The position numbers were made by a program, and so were the translations under genes. The notes below the pieces were generated by a model. That model saw only the letters and a program-made list of their open reading frames with translations. It was not told where the DNA came from and searched no databases. DNA of 64,000 bases from Rhizobium mongolense USDA 1844 (GTDB taxonomy: Bacteria; Pseudomonadota; Alphaproteobacteria; Rhizobiales; Rhizobiaceae), in assembly GCF_000419765.1 (NCBI RefSeq), contig NZ_ATTQ01000009.1, forward strand, positions 236,545 through 300,544. Reading direction: 5' to 3'. Positions 53,538-62,417 of the stretch are shown in pieces (positions within the stretch are counted from its first letter, which is position 1; each line of letters starts with the position of its first letter).

Positions 53538-54170
53538 ATGACCTCTTCGACACCTGACGTTATCGATCTTTTAGCCGGCATCCGCGCCGGGTCCTTCGTC
53601 GATCGCATTCGTGCGGAACGGCCTGAAACACGCGCAAATGCGCAAAAGAGCTATCTGGCACTTTTCGAGCCAGTACAGGAAGGAGGCATCTTGCGAGTGG
53701 AGAGGCTTGCCGTTGCGGCCTTCGCTGCGGGATTGCACGATGCAAGTGCGGTAGCAGAATTCTACACGGCCGGCATCATCGAGACGACGGGCGGCGCTTC
53801 TCTTGCCGCAGCCGTCAGAGCAGAGGTCCAGAAGGGGCGCACGCAGGGCCCCTACGGCAAGTATCCGGCGGGACCCCTATCGGTTGGAGACACGTCGGGC
53901 CTGGTCTTTGAGGTATCCGATTTTGGACGCGTCGCTCTCGGAGTTAAGCTTTCGGCGGCGCTTGAACACAGCCATCTGCTGGTCTTCCGGCCGCGAGAGG
54001 CTTCTCCGGCTGCCTTGCAAAAATTGCTGGATGCCGGTTGGAGCACGACGGCGATCGTGACGCTTTCGCAGATCGTTTCCTTCGTTGCATTCCAGATCCG
54101 CGTGATCACGGGGCTTGCGGCGCTATCCAAGGCGGGCGAGGGAACACTTGCTTCGGCAGCAGCCGAATAG
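53538..54170 (+). CDS. CMD (carboxymuconolactone decarboxylase-like) domain protein
   Basis: This 210-residue protein has DVIDLLAGIRAGSFVDRIRAERPETRANAQKSYLALFEP at the start and SQIVSFVAFQIRVITGLAAL at the end. This matches the Avi_7170-type CMD proteins that accompany LLM monooxygenases. No CxxC pair is visible, unlike the AhpD-like partner encoded next, so it probably forms an inactive or regulatory partner. The gene is preceded by AAAGG and a 32-base gap. Confidence 0.85.
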   Translation: MTSSTPDVIDLLAGIRAGSFVDRIRAERPETRANAQKSYLALFEPVQEGGILRVERLAVAAFAAGLHDASAVAEFYTAGIIETTGGASLAAAVRAEVQKGRTQGPYGKYPAGPLSVGDTSGLVFEVSDFGRVALGVKLSAALEHSHLLVFRPREASPAALQKLLDAGWSTTAIVTLSQIVSFVAFQIRVITGLAALSKAGEGTLASAAAE

Positions 54171-54182
54171 GGAGACGATTAC

Positions 54183-54794
54183 ATGAGCGAGATTGCAATC
54201 CATCCTGAGCTCGAGTACCGCCCGAGCGTTTTCACACAGGCCGAGATTGGCTGGACACCCTGGCTGGCGCCGCTCGTAGAAGAAGAACTGACAGACCGGC
54301 ATTGGGCCGGGCTCGTTGATCCATCGCGCGCCAAGTCGGCCTACTTCATGCTGCTTGTACGCGATCCAGAGATTCTGGAGGCTCGCACGAAGACCGACAA
54401 GGACATCTTCTACAATACGACGGCCGGTCTGCCACGCGCCGATAGGGAGCTGTCTGCGACGGCCGCGTCGCGGGTGAACGGCTGCATTTTCTGCGCCTCA
54501 GTCCATTCCCGTTTTGCCTCTCATTATTCCAAGCGCACCAGCGATGTTCAGCGCCTGCTCGACGAAGGAACAGATGCCGACCTCGGCAGCCGCAGATGGA
54601 ATGCAATCGTCGATGCTTCGGTCGCTTTGACGGCGACCCCATCCGCCTTCAATGAAGAAGAGATTGCCCGGCTGCGGTCCGAAGGTCTGAACGATCTGGA
54701 AATTGCCGACGCCATCCATGGTGCCGCTTTCTTCAACTGGGCCAACCGACTGATGCTCTCGCTTGGCGAGCCGACACCAGCGGCTGAAGCCTGA
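54183..54794 (+). CDS. AhpD-like alkylhydroperoxidase domain protein
   Basis: This 203-residue protein has the AhpD catalytic motif CIFCASVHSR (Cys pair and His), preceded by RELSATAASRVNG. The N-terminal LEYRPSVFTQAEIGWTPWLAP fits the Avi_7169 subgroup. It probably reduces peroxides formed by or along with the flavin monooxygenase. Last gene of the operon, 12 bases after the CMD gene. Confidence 0.9.
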   Translation: MSEIAIHPELEYRPSVFTQAEIGWTPWLAPLVEEELTDRHWAGLVDPSRAKSAYFMLLVRDPEILEARTKTDKDIFYNTTAGLPRADRELSATAASRVNGCIFCASVHSRFASHYSKRTSDVQRLLDEGTDADLGSRRWNAIVDASVALTATPSAFNEEEIARLRSEGLNDLEIADAIHGAAFFNWANRLMLSLGEPTPAAEA

Positions 54795-55078
54795 TGGTGT
54801 TGGAACGATATCGGGCACGAAGATTGCCGATCGTGTGTCACTGATCGAGAATCCACTTTTGAAGAATGGCCGCCCGCCACCCCTGGATGGTGAGCCTTTG
54901 GGTTGAGGGTGCCGTAGCCGCCCGCGACATCGCCGCTTTCGGCGACTTCATCGACATCGCGGCGTACCAGCCCCGATGCATGAAGGAGTGCGGCGGATCC
55001 ATCTTGCCCATGGCAATTTTACTCCGAGATCGAGCGAATGCACACGGGGCCGGGTTTCATCTCGATCGAGAAAAGATT
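54795..55078. other. Convergent intergenic region
   Basis: The 284 bases separate the ends of two convergent operons. I see no clear terminator with a T-run on either strand. A minus-strand open stretch near 54890-55015 begins MGKMDPPHSFMHRGWYAA, but there is no ribosome site, and I do not call it a gene. Confidence 0.35.
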
Positions 55079-56176
55079 TTAATCCGCCAGCCGCGTCCCA
55101 TCTGCATCGAAGAAGCGGCGCTTGGTGATCTCGCTTGCAAGATGGACGGTGCAGCCGGCCTCGATTGTGAGCGAAGACCTGTGTTCAGCGGTAACGGTCT
55201 GGCCATCATCGAGCTGGCAGTAGAGGTACTGGGTTCCGCCCAGGTACTCAAAAAAATCAACGCGCGCTCTAAGCGTCTGCGCCGCAGCTTCAGCGACAAT
55301 GAAGTGCTCCGGGCGAACGCCGAATGTGAGCCTGTCGCCGGCTGAAAGCTTGCCAGGTGCAATCGGCGCCGGAATGACGGTCCCGGCGATGCTGATTGTG
55401 CCGTCGCCCGACCATGTCGCTTGCAGCAAATTCATCCGCGGTGAGCCGATGAAGCCCGCTACGAAGATATTGGCCGGGTTCTCATAGACTTCACGCGGCG
55501 TCCCGGCTTGTTCGATACGCCCATCGCGCAGAACGACGATCTTGTCGGCAAGCGTCATCGCCTCGGTTTGGTCATGCGTGACATAGATCATCGTGTTGCC
55601 GAGTTCGCGATGCAGCCGAGCAATCTCGATGCGCATCGAGACCCGCAATTCGGCATCGAGATTGGATAGCGGCTCGTCGAACAAAAACACGTCCGGCTTG
55701 CGCACGATTGCCCGGCCGATCGCTACGCGCTGGCGCTGACCGCCGGAGAGTTGTCCAGGCCTGCGGTCGAGCAGGTGCTCGATCTTCAAGATCGCGGACG
55801 TGGCCTTCACACGTGCTTCGATCTCTGCTGCCGCCGTTTTCGCCATCTTCAGTCCGAAGGCGAGGTTTTCGCGCACGCTCATGTGTGGGTAAAGCGCATA
55901 GGACTGAAACACCATGGCAATGCCGCGCTCGGAAGGATCGAGATCGGTGACGTTGCGTCCCTTGATCTCGATCTCGCCGTCGGTGACCTCTTCCAATCCG
56001 GCAATCATGCGAAGCAGCGTCGACTTTCCGCAGCCGGAGGGTCCCACGAAGACAACGAAGGAGCCTTCGGCAATTTCAAGGTCGACGCCATGAATCACGT
56101 CGAGGCTGGCGAAACTCTTGCGGACGCCCGCCAGCACGACACCAGTGTCAGCCAGTTTACTCACCGCGTTCTTCAC
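55079..56176 (-). CDS. Sugar ABC transporter ATP-binding protein (MsmK/UgpC type)
   Basis: This protein of up to 365 residues has Walker A GPSGCGKST, signature LSGGQRQRVAIGRA, Walker B DVFLFDEPLSNLD and the TOBE-type C-terminal domain (FGVRPEHFIV) that marks carbohydrate importers of the CUT1 class. It energises the MalFG-like permeases encoded upstream. The start is GTG at 56176, 20 bases inside the glycosidase gene; a second GTG at 56164 is possible. It is the last gene of the sugar operon. Confidence 0.94.
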   Translation of the reverse strand: MKNAVSKLADTGVVLAGVRKSFASLDVIHGVDLEIAEGSFVVFVGPSGCGKSTLLRMIAGLEEVTDGEIEIKGRNVTDLDPSERGIAMVFQSYALYPHMSVRENLAFGLKMAKTAAAEIEARVKATSAILKIEHLLDRRPGQLSGGQRQRVAIGRAIVRKPDVFLFDEPLSNLDAELRVSMRIEIARLHRELGNTMIYVTHDQTEAMTLADKIVVLRDGRIEQAGTPREVYENPANIFVAGFIGSPRMNLLQATWSGDGTISIAGTVIPAPIAPGKLSAGDRLTFGVRPEHFIVAEAAAQTLRARVDFFEYLGGTQYLYCQLDDGQTVTAEHRSSLTIEAGCTVHLASEITKRRFFDADGTRLAD

Positions 56177-58112
56177 CTGCTCTTACCCAGACAAGCATCT
56201 CACCTGGCGCTCGATTGTCCCAGAATGGATAGGGCACGAAGCGCGCAGTCGTTTCGCGTGCATGCGGCGGCGACGCCCTGTAAAGGGCGCTGCCCCAATC
56301 GGCCTCATCGCGCCTTGCGGGCAAATCCAGAGCAACGGCACCACGAAGCTCGGCGACTTCGGAAGTTGTCGCTTTCGAAACGTCGCCATTGAGCCGGATT
56401 CCACTCAAGCCGGAGCCGTTGTCGGTTGCCTCGACGCAGTAGACCAGAGGTCCGCGCATCAAAGCGGTGCGGCCAGCATCCTGGCGCACGAGCGGATTGG
56501 CAAAGAGCGAGCGCGCCGCAAGAGGAATGTCGAGATCGACGTGATCGCCGTTTTTCCATTCCCGCTCGATGCGGGCATAGCCGTCGAGCATCACGGATGA
56601 AAGATCAAGCGCCTCACCATTCACCTTGATCGCGACGCCATTTGCCCATTCGGGGATACGAAGCGACATTGCGAAACGCGCCGACTTTTCCGTTACAATG
56701 TCGAAACATATGGCGCCATCCCAAGGATAGCGCGTCTCCTGCGCGAGCGTGATCTTGGAGCCGCCGATTTCAAAATGCGCCTTGCTTTCTCCGTAGAGAT
56801 GTACGGCGATCTCGTCGTCGGCAACGGCATACATATACGACCCGATGGAGGAAAGCAGGCGGGCAATATTCGGCGGGCAGCACGGGCAATGATGCCAGAT
56901 CCAGCGATGGTGCTTGCCGGCACTTTCAAGTGGGTTTTCATAGAAGAACGTGCGGCCGTCGAGCGAAATACCGGCCATTGCGCCATTGTAAAGCGCCTGT
57001 TCCATGATGTCGGCATAGCGGCGGTTCGGGCCGCGGCCGAGCATGCGGCTTGCCCAGAAGACCAGGCCGACCGAAGCGCAGGTTTCCGCATAGGCGCTTT
57101 CGTTCGGCAGGTCGTAGTAGTCGGTGAAGCCCTCATTTGCCGCGGCCGGGCCGATGCCGCCTGTAATATACATCTGCTTGGTAGTCAGGTCTTCCCAGAG
57201 TGTTTCGAGCGCTGCAGTCAGCGTGTCGTCGTTATATTCCGTCGCGATATCGGCCATGCCGGAATAAAGATACATCGCACGCACCGCATGGCCGACCACC
57301 TTCTTTTGCGCGCGCACTGGTTGATGCGCCTGATTGTATTCATAAGTCTTCTGGATGAAATTTGCCGGATCGCGCCCATCGCGGATCGCCTCTTCGGTGA
57401 AGAAATGCGGCTCTGTGCCACGCTCGTCTATGAAATACTTGGCGAGATCCAGATACTTCTTCTCGCCGGTCACCCGCGCGAGTTTCACGAGCGCGAGCTC
57501 GATCTCCTCATGGCCGCAATAGCCCGGTATCTGGCCCTCGCCATGGCCGAAGACCTTGATCATATAATCGGCATACCGGCACATGATGTCGAGCAGCCTT
57601 CGTTTGCCCGTCGCCTGATAATAGGCAACGGCGCCCTCGATCAGATGTCCGGCGCAATAAAGCTCGTGGTGATCGCGCAGATTGGTCCAGCGGCGACCGG
57701 GCTGAACACGTTGGAACCAGGCATTCAGGTAGCCGTCCCCGTCCTGCAGCTTCTCGTACATGTCGATGATTTCGTCGACGCGCGCCTCAAGTTGAGGATT
57801 GGGGCGCCGGTAGAGCGAATAGGCAACCGTCTCGATCGACTTTCCAAGGTCGCTGTCCCAGAACATCTGCGTCGTACCGCCCCAGGGCTGAATTGGAATG
57901 ACGACACCTTGGCTCGGCTGGCTGGTATCGATCGCGCGCAGCATCCCCGCCTCCACGCAGCGGTCGAGAAGTGTCTCGGCCGTCGACTCGCAGATGGCAT
58001 CCTGACGGTCCCCGAAGACCCCGTAAAGGTCGACGCTTGGAACGGGCAGGGGGCGGAACTGGCGGTCTCGTTTTGGCTTGTTCATGGCTTCATCCGTTGT
58101 AGCTGGGTTCAT
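56157..58112 (-). CDS. GH127-family glycosidase (DUF1680, beta-L-arabinofuranosidase-like)
   Basis: This 651-residue protein has no signal peptide, so it acts on imported oligosaccharides in the cytoplasm. GDGYLNAWFQ and HELYCAGHLIEGAVAYY fit the (alpha/alpha)6 barrel. The zinc-thiolate site of GH127, known from HypBA1 of Bifidobacterium, is intact: Glu327, Glu343-x-Cys345 (AETCAS), and Cys411-Cys412 (CPCCPPN). The likely substrate is a beta-L-arabinofuranoside from plant cell-wall glycoproteins or a related sugar. The ATG at 58112 overlaps the permease stop (ATGA). Confidence 0.92.
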   Translation of the reverse strand: MNPATTDEAMNKPKRDRQFRPLPVPSVDLYGVFGDRQDAICESTAETLLDRCVEAGMLRAIDTSQPSQGVVIPIQPWGGTTQMFWDSDLGKSIETVAYSLYRRPNPQLEARVDEIIDMYEKLQDGDGYLNAWFQRVQPGRRWTNLRDHHELYCAGHLIEGAVAYYQATGKRRLLDIMCRYADYMIKVFGHGEGQIPGYCGHEEIELALVKLARVTGEKKYLDLAKYFIDERGTEPHFFTEEAIRDGRDPANFIQKTYEYNQAHQPVRAQKKVVGHAVRAMYLYSGMADIATEYNDDTLTAALETLWEDLTTKQMYITGGIGPAAANEGFTDYYDLPNESAYAETCASVGLVFWASRMLGRGPNRRYADIMEQALYNGAMAGISLDGRTFFYENPLESAGKHHRWIWHHCPCCPPNIARLLSSIGSYMYAVADDEIAVHLYGESKAHFEIGGSKITLAQETRYPWDGAICFDIVTEKSARFAMSLRIPEWANGVAIKVNGEALDLSSVMLDGYARIEREWKNGDHVDLDIPLAARSLFANPLVRQDAGRTALMRGPLVYCVEATDNGSGLSGIRLNGDVSKATTSEVAELRGAVALDLPARRDEADWGSALYRASPPHARETTARFVPYPFWDNRAPGEMLVWVRAGEERGE

Positions 58113-58972
58113 TTTACCGCGCCGGCCATCAACCCGCGCAAGTAGTAGCGTTGCAAAAGCAGAAAGACGATGAGGCAGGGGATCGTCATGACGACGACGC
58201 CGGCCTGCACAGCACCCCAGTTGATGGCGCCAAGGCGGCCGGCGCGCACCGCCGTCATGAGGACCGGCAGGGTGTATTTCTCGTTGCTGGAGAGCAGCAC
58301 AAGTGCTGCCAGGAACTCATTCCAGGCATTCAGGAACGCAAAGATCGCGACGGTTGCGACACCCGGCAGGACGAGGGGCAACAGCACGCGCGCGAGGAGT
58401 TTTAAATCACGGGCGCCGTCGATGCGCGCAGCCTCCTCGATTTCCTTCGGCACGGCGTCGAAAGCATTTCGCATCATAAAGACGGAAAAGGGTAGTTGAA
58501 GCGTCACATAGACGAGCGTCAGCCCGAGCAGCGAATTGTTGAGTCCGAGCTTTGCAAGGATGATGAAAAGCGGCGTCAGGATCGACTGGAACGGGATCAT
58601 CAGTGTCGTGATGATCAACACGAAGAGCACGTTCTTCAGAGGAAAGCGGTAGCGCGAAAATCCGTAACCCGCAAGCAGGCTGACTGCAACCGTGAGCACT
58701 ACGGTCGCAAGGGAAACGAGCAGCGAATTGATCATATGACGCCAGATGCCGGCGCCGAAGGTATCCAGCAATCTGTAGGAATCGAAACTCATCCCCGCGG
58801 TCGGCCATGGTGGCAAGGGCGGCAGGCTCGCTTCGGTTCCGTGTCGGAACGAGGCAAGCAGCGTGACGGCGAAAGGCGCCAGAAAGAAGACCGCGATGGC
58901 GACCCCGGTCAGGTGATAGGCCGACTTCGAGCGCAAGCGCCTGCGTGCACGTTGTTCCTTCGCCGAAATCAT
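58109..58972 (-). CDS. Sugar ABC transporter permease (MalG-like)
   Basis: This 287-residue permease has six hydrophobic segments. SVFMMRNAFDAVPKEIEEAARIDGA is the EAA-type coupling loop of MalG proteins, and NAWNEFLAALVLL lies near the end. It pairs with the MalF-like permease upstream; both junctions are ATGA overlaps. Confidence 0.95.
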   Translation of the reverse strand: MISAKEQRARRRLRSKSAYHLTGVAIAVFFLAPFAVTLLASFRHGTEASLPPLPPWPTAGMSFDSYRLLDTFGAGIWRHMINSLLVSLATVVLTVAVSLLAGYGFSRYRFPLKNVLFVLIITTLMIPFQSILTPLFIILAKLGLNNSLLGLTLVYVTLQLPFSVFMMRNAFDAVPKEIEEAARIDGARDLKLLARVLLPLVLPGVATVAIFAFLNAWNEFLAALVLLSSNEKYTLPVLMTAVRAGRLGAINWGAVQAGVVVMTIPCLIVFLLLQRYYLRGLMAGAVK

Positions 58973-59883
58973 GGGTGATCCTCTCCGACACGGAGCAGCC
59001 AGAGCTGCACGATGCTGATGGCCACCAGGATCGCGAGAAGCACGATCGAGAGCGCTGCGCCATAGCCGAGATTGAAGGACACGAAGGACTGATTGAAGAT
59101 GTAGTAGACGACCGAGATCATCTTGTTCTGCGGTCCGCCGGCCGTCATGATGTAGAACTGGTCAAAGGCGAGGATCGACCCGGTGACGGAGACGATCAGC
59201 GCCAGTGCGATCGTCTTGCGCATCAGCGGCAGTGTCAGGTGCACGAAGCGTTGCCAACGCCCGGCGCCATCGATGCGGGCCGCCTCGGTGAGTTCGGCGG
59301 GAATAGCCTGAAGTCCGGTCAAGAGGATAATCATGGTGAAGCCTGCAATCTTCCAGACCACCATCACGACAATCGTCAGAAACGCCGTGTCGAACGTCGC
59401 TAGCAGGTTGGGGCTCTTTGCCACGAGGCCGAGGCTTTTCAAGGCGGGACCGATGAAACCGCTGTCGACGTTGGCGAGCCAAACCCAAAGCAGCGAGGCC
59501 GTCGCAAGGCCGACGACCACAGGCAGGAAGATGATCGTGCGGTAGGCGCTGACAAACTGCCGCTCTTTTTCGACGAAGATCGCGAGTGGAAAGGCGACCG
59601 AAAAGATCGCGATCGTGACGATCACGGTATAATAGGCCGTAAAATTCAGCGCTGTTATGAAGCGGCTGTCGTTATACATGCGAAAATAGTTGTTGAATCC
59701 GATCCAGCGCGAAGCGCCCATCAGCGGCCAGCTGTGAAGGCTCATCCATCCGGTGAAAAGCACCGGCATGATGAAGAAGACGATAACGAGCGCCATGGCC
59801 GGTGCGATATAGGCAAGGCCGCGCCATTGCGATCTCCGACGCCTGCGCGCGGAAGATTGGCGCGGTAAGCCTGAACCTGTCAT
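58969..59883 (-). CDS. Sugar ABC transporter permease (MalF-like)
   Basis: This 304-residue permease has an N-terminal basic tail and six hydrophobic segments (LAYIAPAMALVIVFFIMPVLF first). The coupling loop is LQAIPAELTEAARIDGAGRW. YIFNQSFVSFNLGYGAALS in the last third is typical of UgpA/MalF-type subunits. It starts ~75 bases after the binding-protein gene, a gap that contains a strong hairpin. Confidence 0.95.
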   Translation of the reverse strand: MTGSGLPRQSSARRRRRSQWRGLAYIAPAMALVIVFFIMPVLFTGWMSLHSWPLMGASRWIGFNNYFRMYNDSRFITALNFTAYYTVIVTIAIFSVAFPLAIFVEKERQFVSAYRTIIFLPVVVGLATASLLWVWLANVDSGFIGPALKSLGLVAKSPNLLATFDTAFLTIVVMVVWKIAGFTMIILLTGLQAIPAELTEAARIDGAGRWQRFVHLTLPLMRKTIALALIVSVTGSILAFDQFYIMTAGGPQNKMISVVYYIFNQSFVSFNLGYGAALSIVLLAILVAISIVQLWLLRVGEDHP

Positions 59884-59933
59884 CGAGAACGCTCCGCATC
59901 TGTCGTTGAGGTTGGCCGGGAAGCTGCCACCGC

Positions 59934-59954
59934 CTCCCGGCCCGCGGCCGGGAG
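59934..59954 (-). promoter_or_regulatory. Intercistronic hairpin after the sugar-binding-protein gene
   Basis: CTCCCGGCC, loop CGC, GGCCGGGAG form a perfect 9-bp, nearly all-GC stem. On the minus strand it begins a few bases after the binding-protein stop and ends 50 bases before the next start. There is no T-run. Such hairpins often protect upstream mRNA, so that binding protein is made in excess over the permeases. Confidence 0.6.
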
Positions 59955-59958
59955 AGGA

Positions 59959-61197
59959 TTATTGGCCGCTGTCTATGATCGATTGCATTTCCGACTGGGC
60001 GCTTGAAAAGGCGCCGTCGACATCGTCGCCGAAGATCGCGGCATTGGTGAAGCTGGCCCACGGGCCGTTGGCGCTGTTGATCAGATCGTTGAACTGCAGC
60101 GTATAGGGTGTCTTGGCAACGCCAATGGCCTTGAGGCCGACCTGCATGCGCGGATCGAGCCCTTCCAGTACCTTCTCGGCGATATCGCCGCGCGTTGGCA
60201 GGCTGCCGTATTTCGCCATGACCTTCTGGCCATCCACTGAGTAGACGTATTCGAGGAATTCCTTCACGGCGTCGATCTTCTTCGTGCCCTTGGTGATGAC
60301 AAAATTATCGCCACCGGCGAAGGAGGACGGCTTTCCGTCGACGCCGGGAATGAGCGTTACCCCGAAGTTGATGTCGGGATGTTCGGTCACCAGCGTGCCG
60401 ATGGCAAAGGCGCCGAGGCTCTGCTGACCGATTTTGCCATTGGTGAAGGTGAGGAAGTTCGCGCCGTTGTCGCTTGCAGCTCCCGCCGGCACGAGGTCCT
60501 TCTTGACCATGTTGCGATAGATATCGACGGCCTTGCGCATTTGCGGGGTATCGAGCGTTGCTGTCTTGCTGTCGGCCGACAGGATATCTGCGCCGGCACC
60601 CCACACGAGCGGCGTGAAGGTGAATATCATGCAGCCACCGCAGCCGCCGCCGGAGAAATAAAAGCCGTAGGTGTCCTCGCCTAGCGCGCGGATCTTTTCC
60701 GCGTTGGCGGTAATCTCGTCCCACGTTGCCGGTGCCTTTTCCGGGTCGAGACCGGCCTTCTTGTAGAGATCCTTATTCCAGGCGAAGACCGATGTCTCGA
60801 CGGAGAGCGGCAGGCCGTAAATGCGGTCCTGATAGGTTCCGAGGCGAACGTGTGACGGCGACAGCGAATTGAAATAGGGTAGAGACTTTGCCCAGTCCGT
60901 CAGGTCCTCCAACTGGCCCGCCGCAGCAAAGGCGGGGTTATAGATAAGATCCATCGAAAGGGCGTCGGGGGCTTGTCCGCCGGCAATCGCGGTCGCATAT
61001 TTCTGCACCAGTTCGGAAAATGGCACCTCGGTTGCGACGACCTGGTTTTCGTGGTTGGCGTTATAGGCTTCAACGACCTTCTTGAAGGCGTCGCCGATCC
61101 CCGAGCGGACCCACATTTCAACTTTTTCGGCGGCCGATACTCCCGATACCAGGCATAGGGTAGCGATGCTGGTCGCTGCTATTAGGCGCTTGATCAT
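59959..61197 (-). CDS. Sugar ABC transporter substrate-binding protein
   Basis: This 412-residue protein has a signal peptide (MIKRLIAATSIATLCLVSGVSAAEKVEM). The body resembles extracellular solute-binding family 1: FKKVVEAYNANHENQVVATE, ALSMDLIYNPAFAAAGQLEDL, YGLPLSVETSVFAWNKDLYKKAGLD and TWDEITANAEKIRAL. The ATG at 61197 follows GGGAGGA. It lies 40 bases downstream of the regulator gene and is probably specific for the oligosaccharide cut by the GH127 enzyme. Confidence 0.94.
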   Translation of the reverse strand: MIKRLIAATSIATLCLVSGVSAAEKVEMWVRSGIGDAFKKVVEAYNANHENQVVATEVPFSELVQKYATAIAGGQAPDALSMDLIYNPAFAAAGQLEDLTDWAKSLPYFNSLSPSHVRLGTYQDRIYGLPLSVETSVFAWNKDLYKKAGLDPEKAPATWDEITANAEKIRALGEDTYGFYFSGGGCGGCMIFTFTPLVWGAGADILSADSKTATLDTPQMRKAVDIYRNMVKKDLVPAGAASDNGANFLTFTNGKIGQQSLGAFAIGTLVTEHPDINFGVTLIPGVDGKPSSFAGGDNFVITKGTKKIDAVKEFLEYVYSVDGQKVMAKYGSLPTRGDIAEKVLEGLDPRMQVGLKAIGVAKTPYTLQFNDLINSANGPWASFTNAAIFGDDVDGAFSSAQSEMQSIIDSGQ

Positions 61198-61237
61198 GAC
61201 ATTCCTCCCAATATGGCGCGTCTCCTCGCGCCGCTTC

Positions 61238-62266
61238 TCATTCTTCGCGGGCATCACTCCCGCATGACTGCCGCACGATCAAACGGCACGGCAATTTCCG
61301 CACGCCGGGCGCGACGGGCCGGCCTTCGGCGAGGGCAAGCACGGTCAACCCTGCCTGACGCCCGAGCTCCTTTAATTCCATGTCGATCGTCGTCAGCGGC
61401 GGCCGCGTCTGTGCGGCGACGATCTCCCAATTGTCAAAGCCGACCACAGAAACGTCCTCCGGTACTTTGACGCCCCGTTCGCGCAGCGCGTCGACGACGC
61501 CGCGGGCAATCTGATCGTTGCCGCAGAAGATGCCATCGGGTTTTTCTCCGGCGCGGCTCCATATCTGGTCGACCGCTTCGTGACCCCAGGCCTCTGCCCA
61601 CACACCGTAAAGGACCGGTTCACCGTCACCTGCCAGTTCGCGATAGGCAAAAGCGCGTTCGCGCACCGAAAAGAAGCTTTCAGGACCAGTAATATGGGCG
61701 ATGCGGAAACGCCCGAGCCCGATCAGCAATTCCACGGCGAGCCTTGCGCCCTGTGCGTCATCCGAGCGGAAGCTTACGCTGCCCGGCATGCCTTCGGTAA
61801 AGGCATAGACCACGGGTACCGGAAGGCTTGACAAATCGACCGGAAGCTGCCGATCGACCCGTTTTCCCGATGCGATGATGCCATCGACCTGCTTGTCCAG
61901 CATCGCATCGACATGAATCTGCCCAAGAGCCGGATCGTCCTCGATCGCACACAGGAAAACCGAAACTCCGTGATCGACAAGCGCTTCCGAAATGCCTGCC
62001 ATCACCGGAAGGGTGAAGCGGCCATAGGTATCGTTTGTCAAAAGCCCGATAGTGAAGCTGCGTTTGCTCAAAAGGCCACGCGCCAGCGCGTTCGGCCTGA
62101 AGCCAATTTCCCGCGCGATGCGCTTGACCCGCTCGCGTGTTTCCTCGCCCATGCGGCCCGTATCGTTCAGCGCCTTCGAGGCCGTCGAGATGCTGACCCC
62201 GGCCGCAGCGGCTAGATCGTGGATCGTGATGCGGGTCTGCTTTCGTCCAGTATGGTACAGTCTCAT
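61238..62266 (-). CDS. LacI-family transcriptional regulator of the sugar operon
   Basis: This 342-residue protein has an N-terminal HTH (TIHDLAAAAGVSISTASKALNDTGRMGEETRERV) and the periplasmic-binding-like ligand domain (TIGLLTNDTYGRFTLPVMAGISEAL, FCGNDQIARGVVDALRERG, DVSVVGFDNWE). The ATG at 62266 has GGTGA upstream; another ATG at 62284 would begin at the edge of an operator. It is the first gene of the operon and thus probably controls itself together with the transporter and glycosidase. Two matching palindromes precede it. Confidence 0.93.
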   Translation of the reverse strand: MRLYHTGRKQTRITIHDLAAAAGVSISTASKALNDTGRMGEETRERVKRIAREIGFRPNALARGLLSKRSFTIGLLTNDTYGRFTLPVMAGISEALVDHGVSVFLCAIEDDPALGQIHVDAMLDKQVDGIIASGKRVDRQLPVDLSSLPVPVVYAFTEGMPGSVSFRSDDAQGARLAVELLIGLGRFRIAHITGPESFFSVRERAFAYRELAGDGEPVLYGVWAEAWGHEAVDQIWSRAGEKPDGIFCGNDQIARGVVDALRERGVKVPEDVSVVGFDNWEIVAAQTRPPLTTIDMELKELGRQAGLTVLALAEGRPVAPGVRKLPCRLIVRQSCGSDAREE

Positions 62267-62285
62267 TCTTTCACCCGTGACCATG

Positions 62286-62303
62286 TGAGAAAACCTTTTC
62301 GCA
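62286..62303. promoter_or_regulatory. LacI-type operator, proximal
   Basis: TGAGAAAACCTTTTCGCA is a near-palindrome typical of LacI-family operators. It is identical, except for one central base, to the reverse complement of the second site at 62318-62335. It overlaps the 5' leader of the regulator gene. Confidence 0.8.
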
Positions 62304-62317
62304 ACAAGAATGTCAAC

Positions 62318-62335
62318 TGCGAAAACGTTTTCTCA
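62318..62335. promoter_or_regulatory. LacI-type operator, distal
   Basis: TGCGAAAACGTTTTCTCA has the CG-centred core AAAACGTTTT expected for LacI-family regulators. Its centre is 32 bp from that of the proximal site, about three helical turns, so two dimers could bind on the same face of DNA. Confidence 0.8.
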
Positions 62336-62417
62336 ACTTTCTAGGAAACGATCTTTAGGCGATTGTGCCGAACGGTAGACTGGTCCGGATCAAAAGTCAG
62401 ATGAGGATCTGGGTAAC

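Noticed and set aside
54866..55345. 159-aa plus-strand frame after the peroxidase gene
   Set aside because: More than half is antisense to the sugar ABC ATPase and there is no ribosome site.
56775..58145. 456-aa plus-strand frame opposite the GH127 gene
   Set aside because: It is a shadow of the GC-rich coding strand of a well-supported glycosidase.
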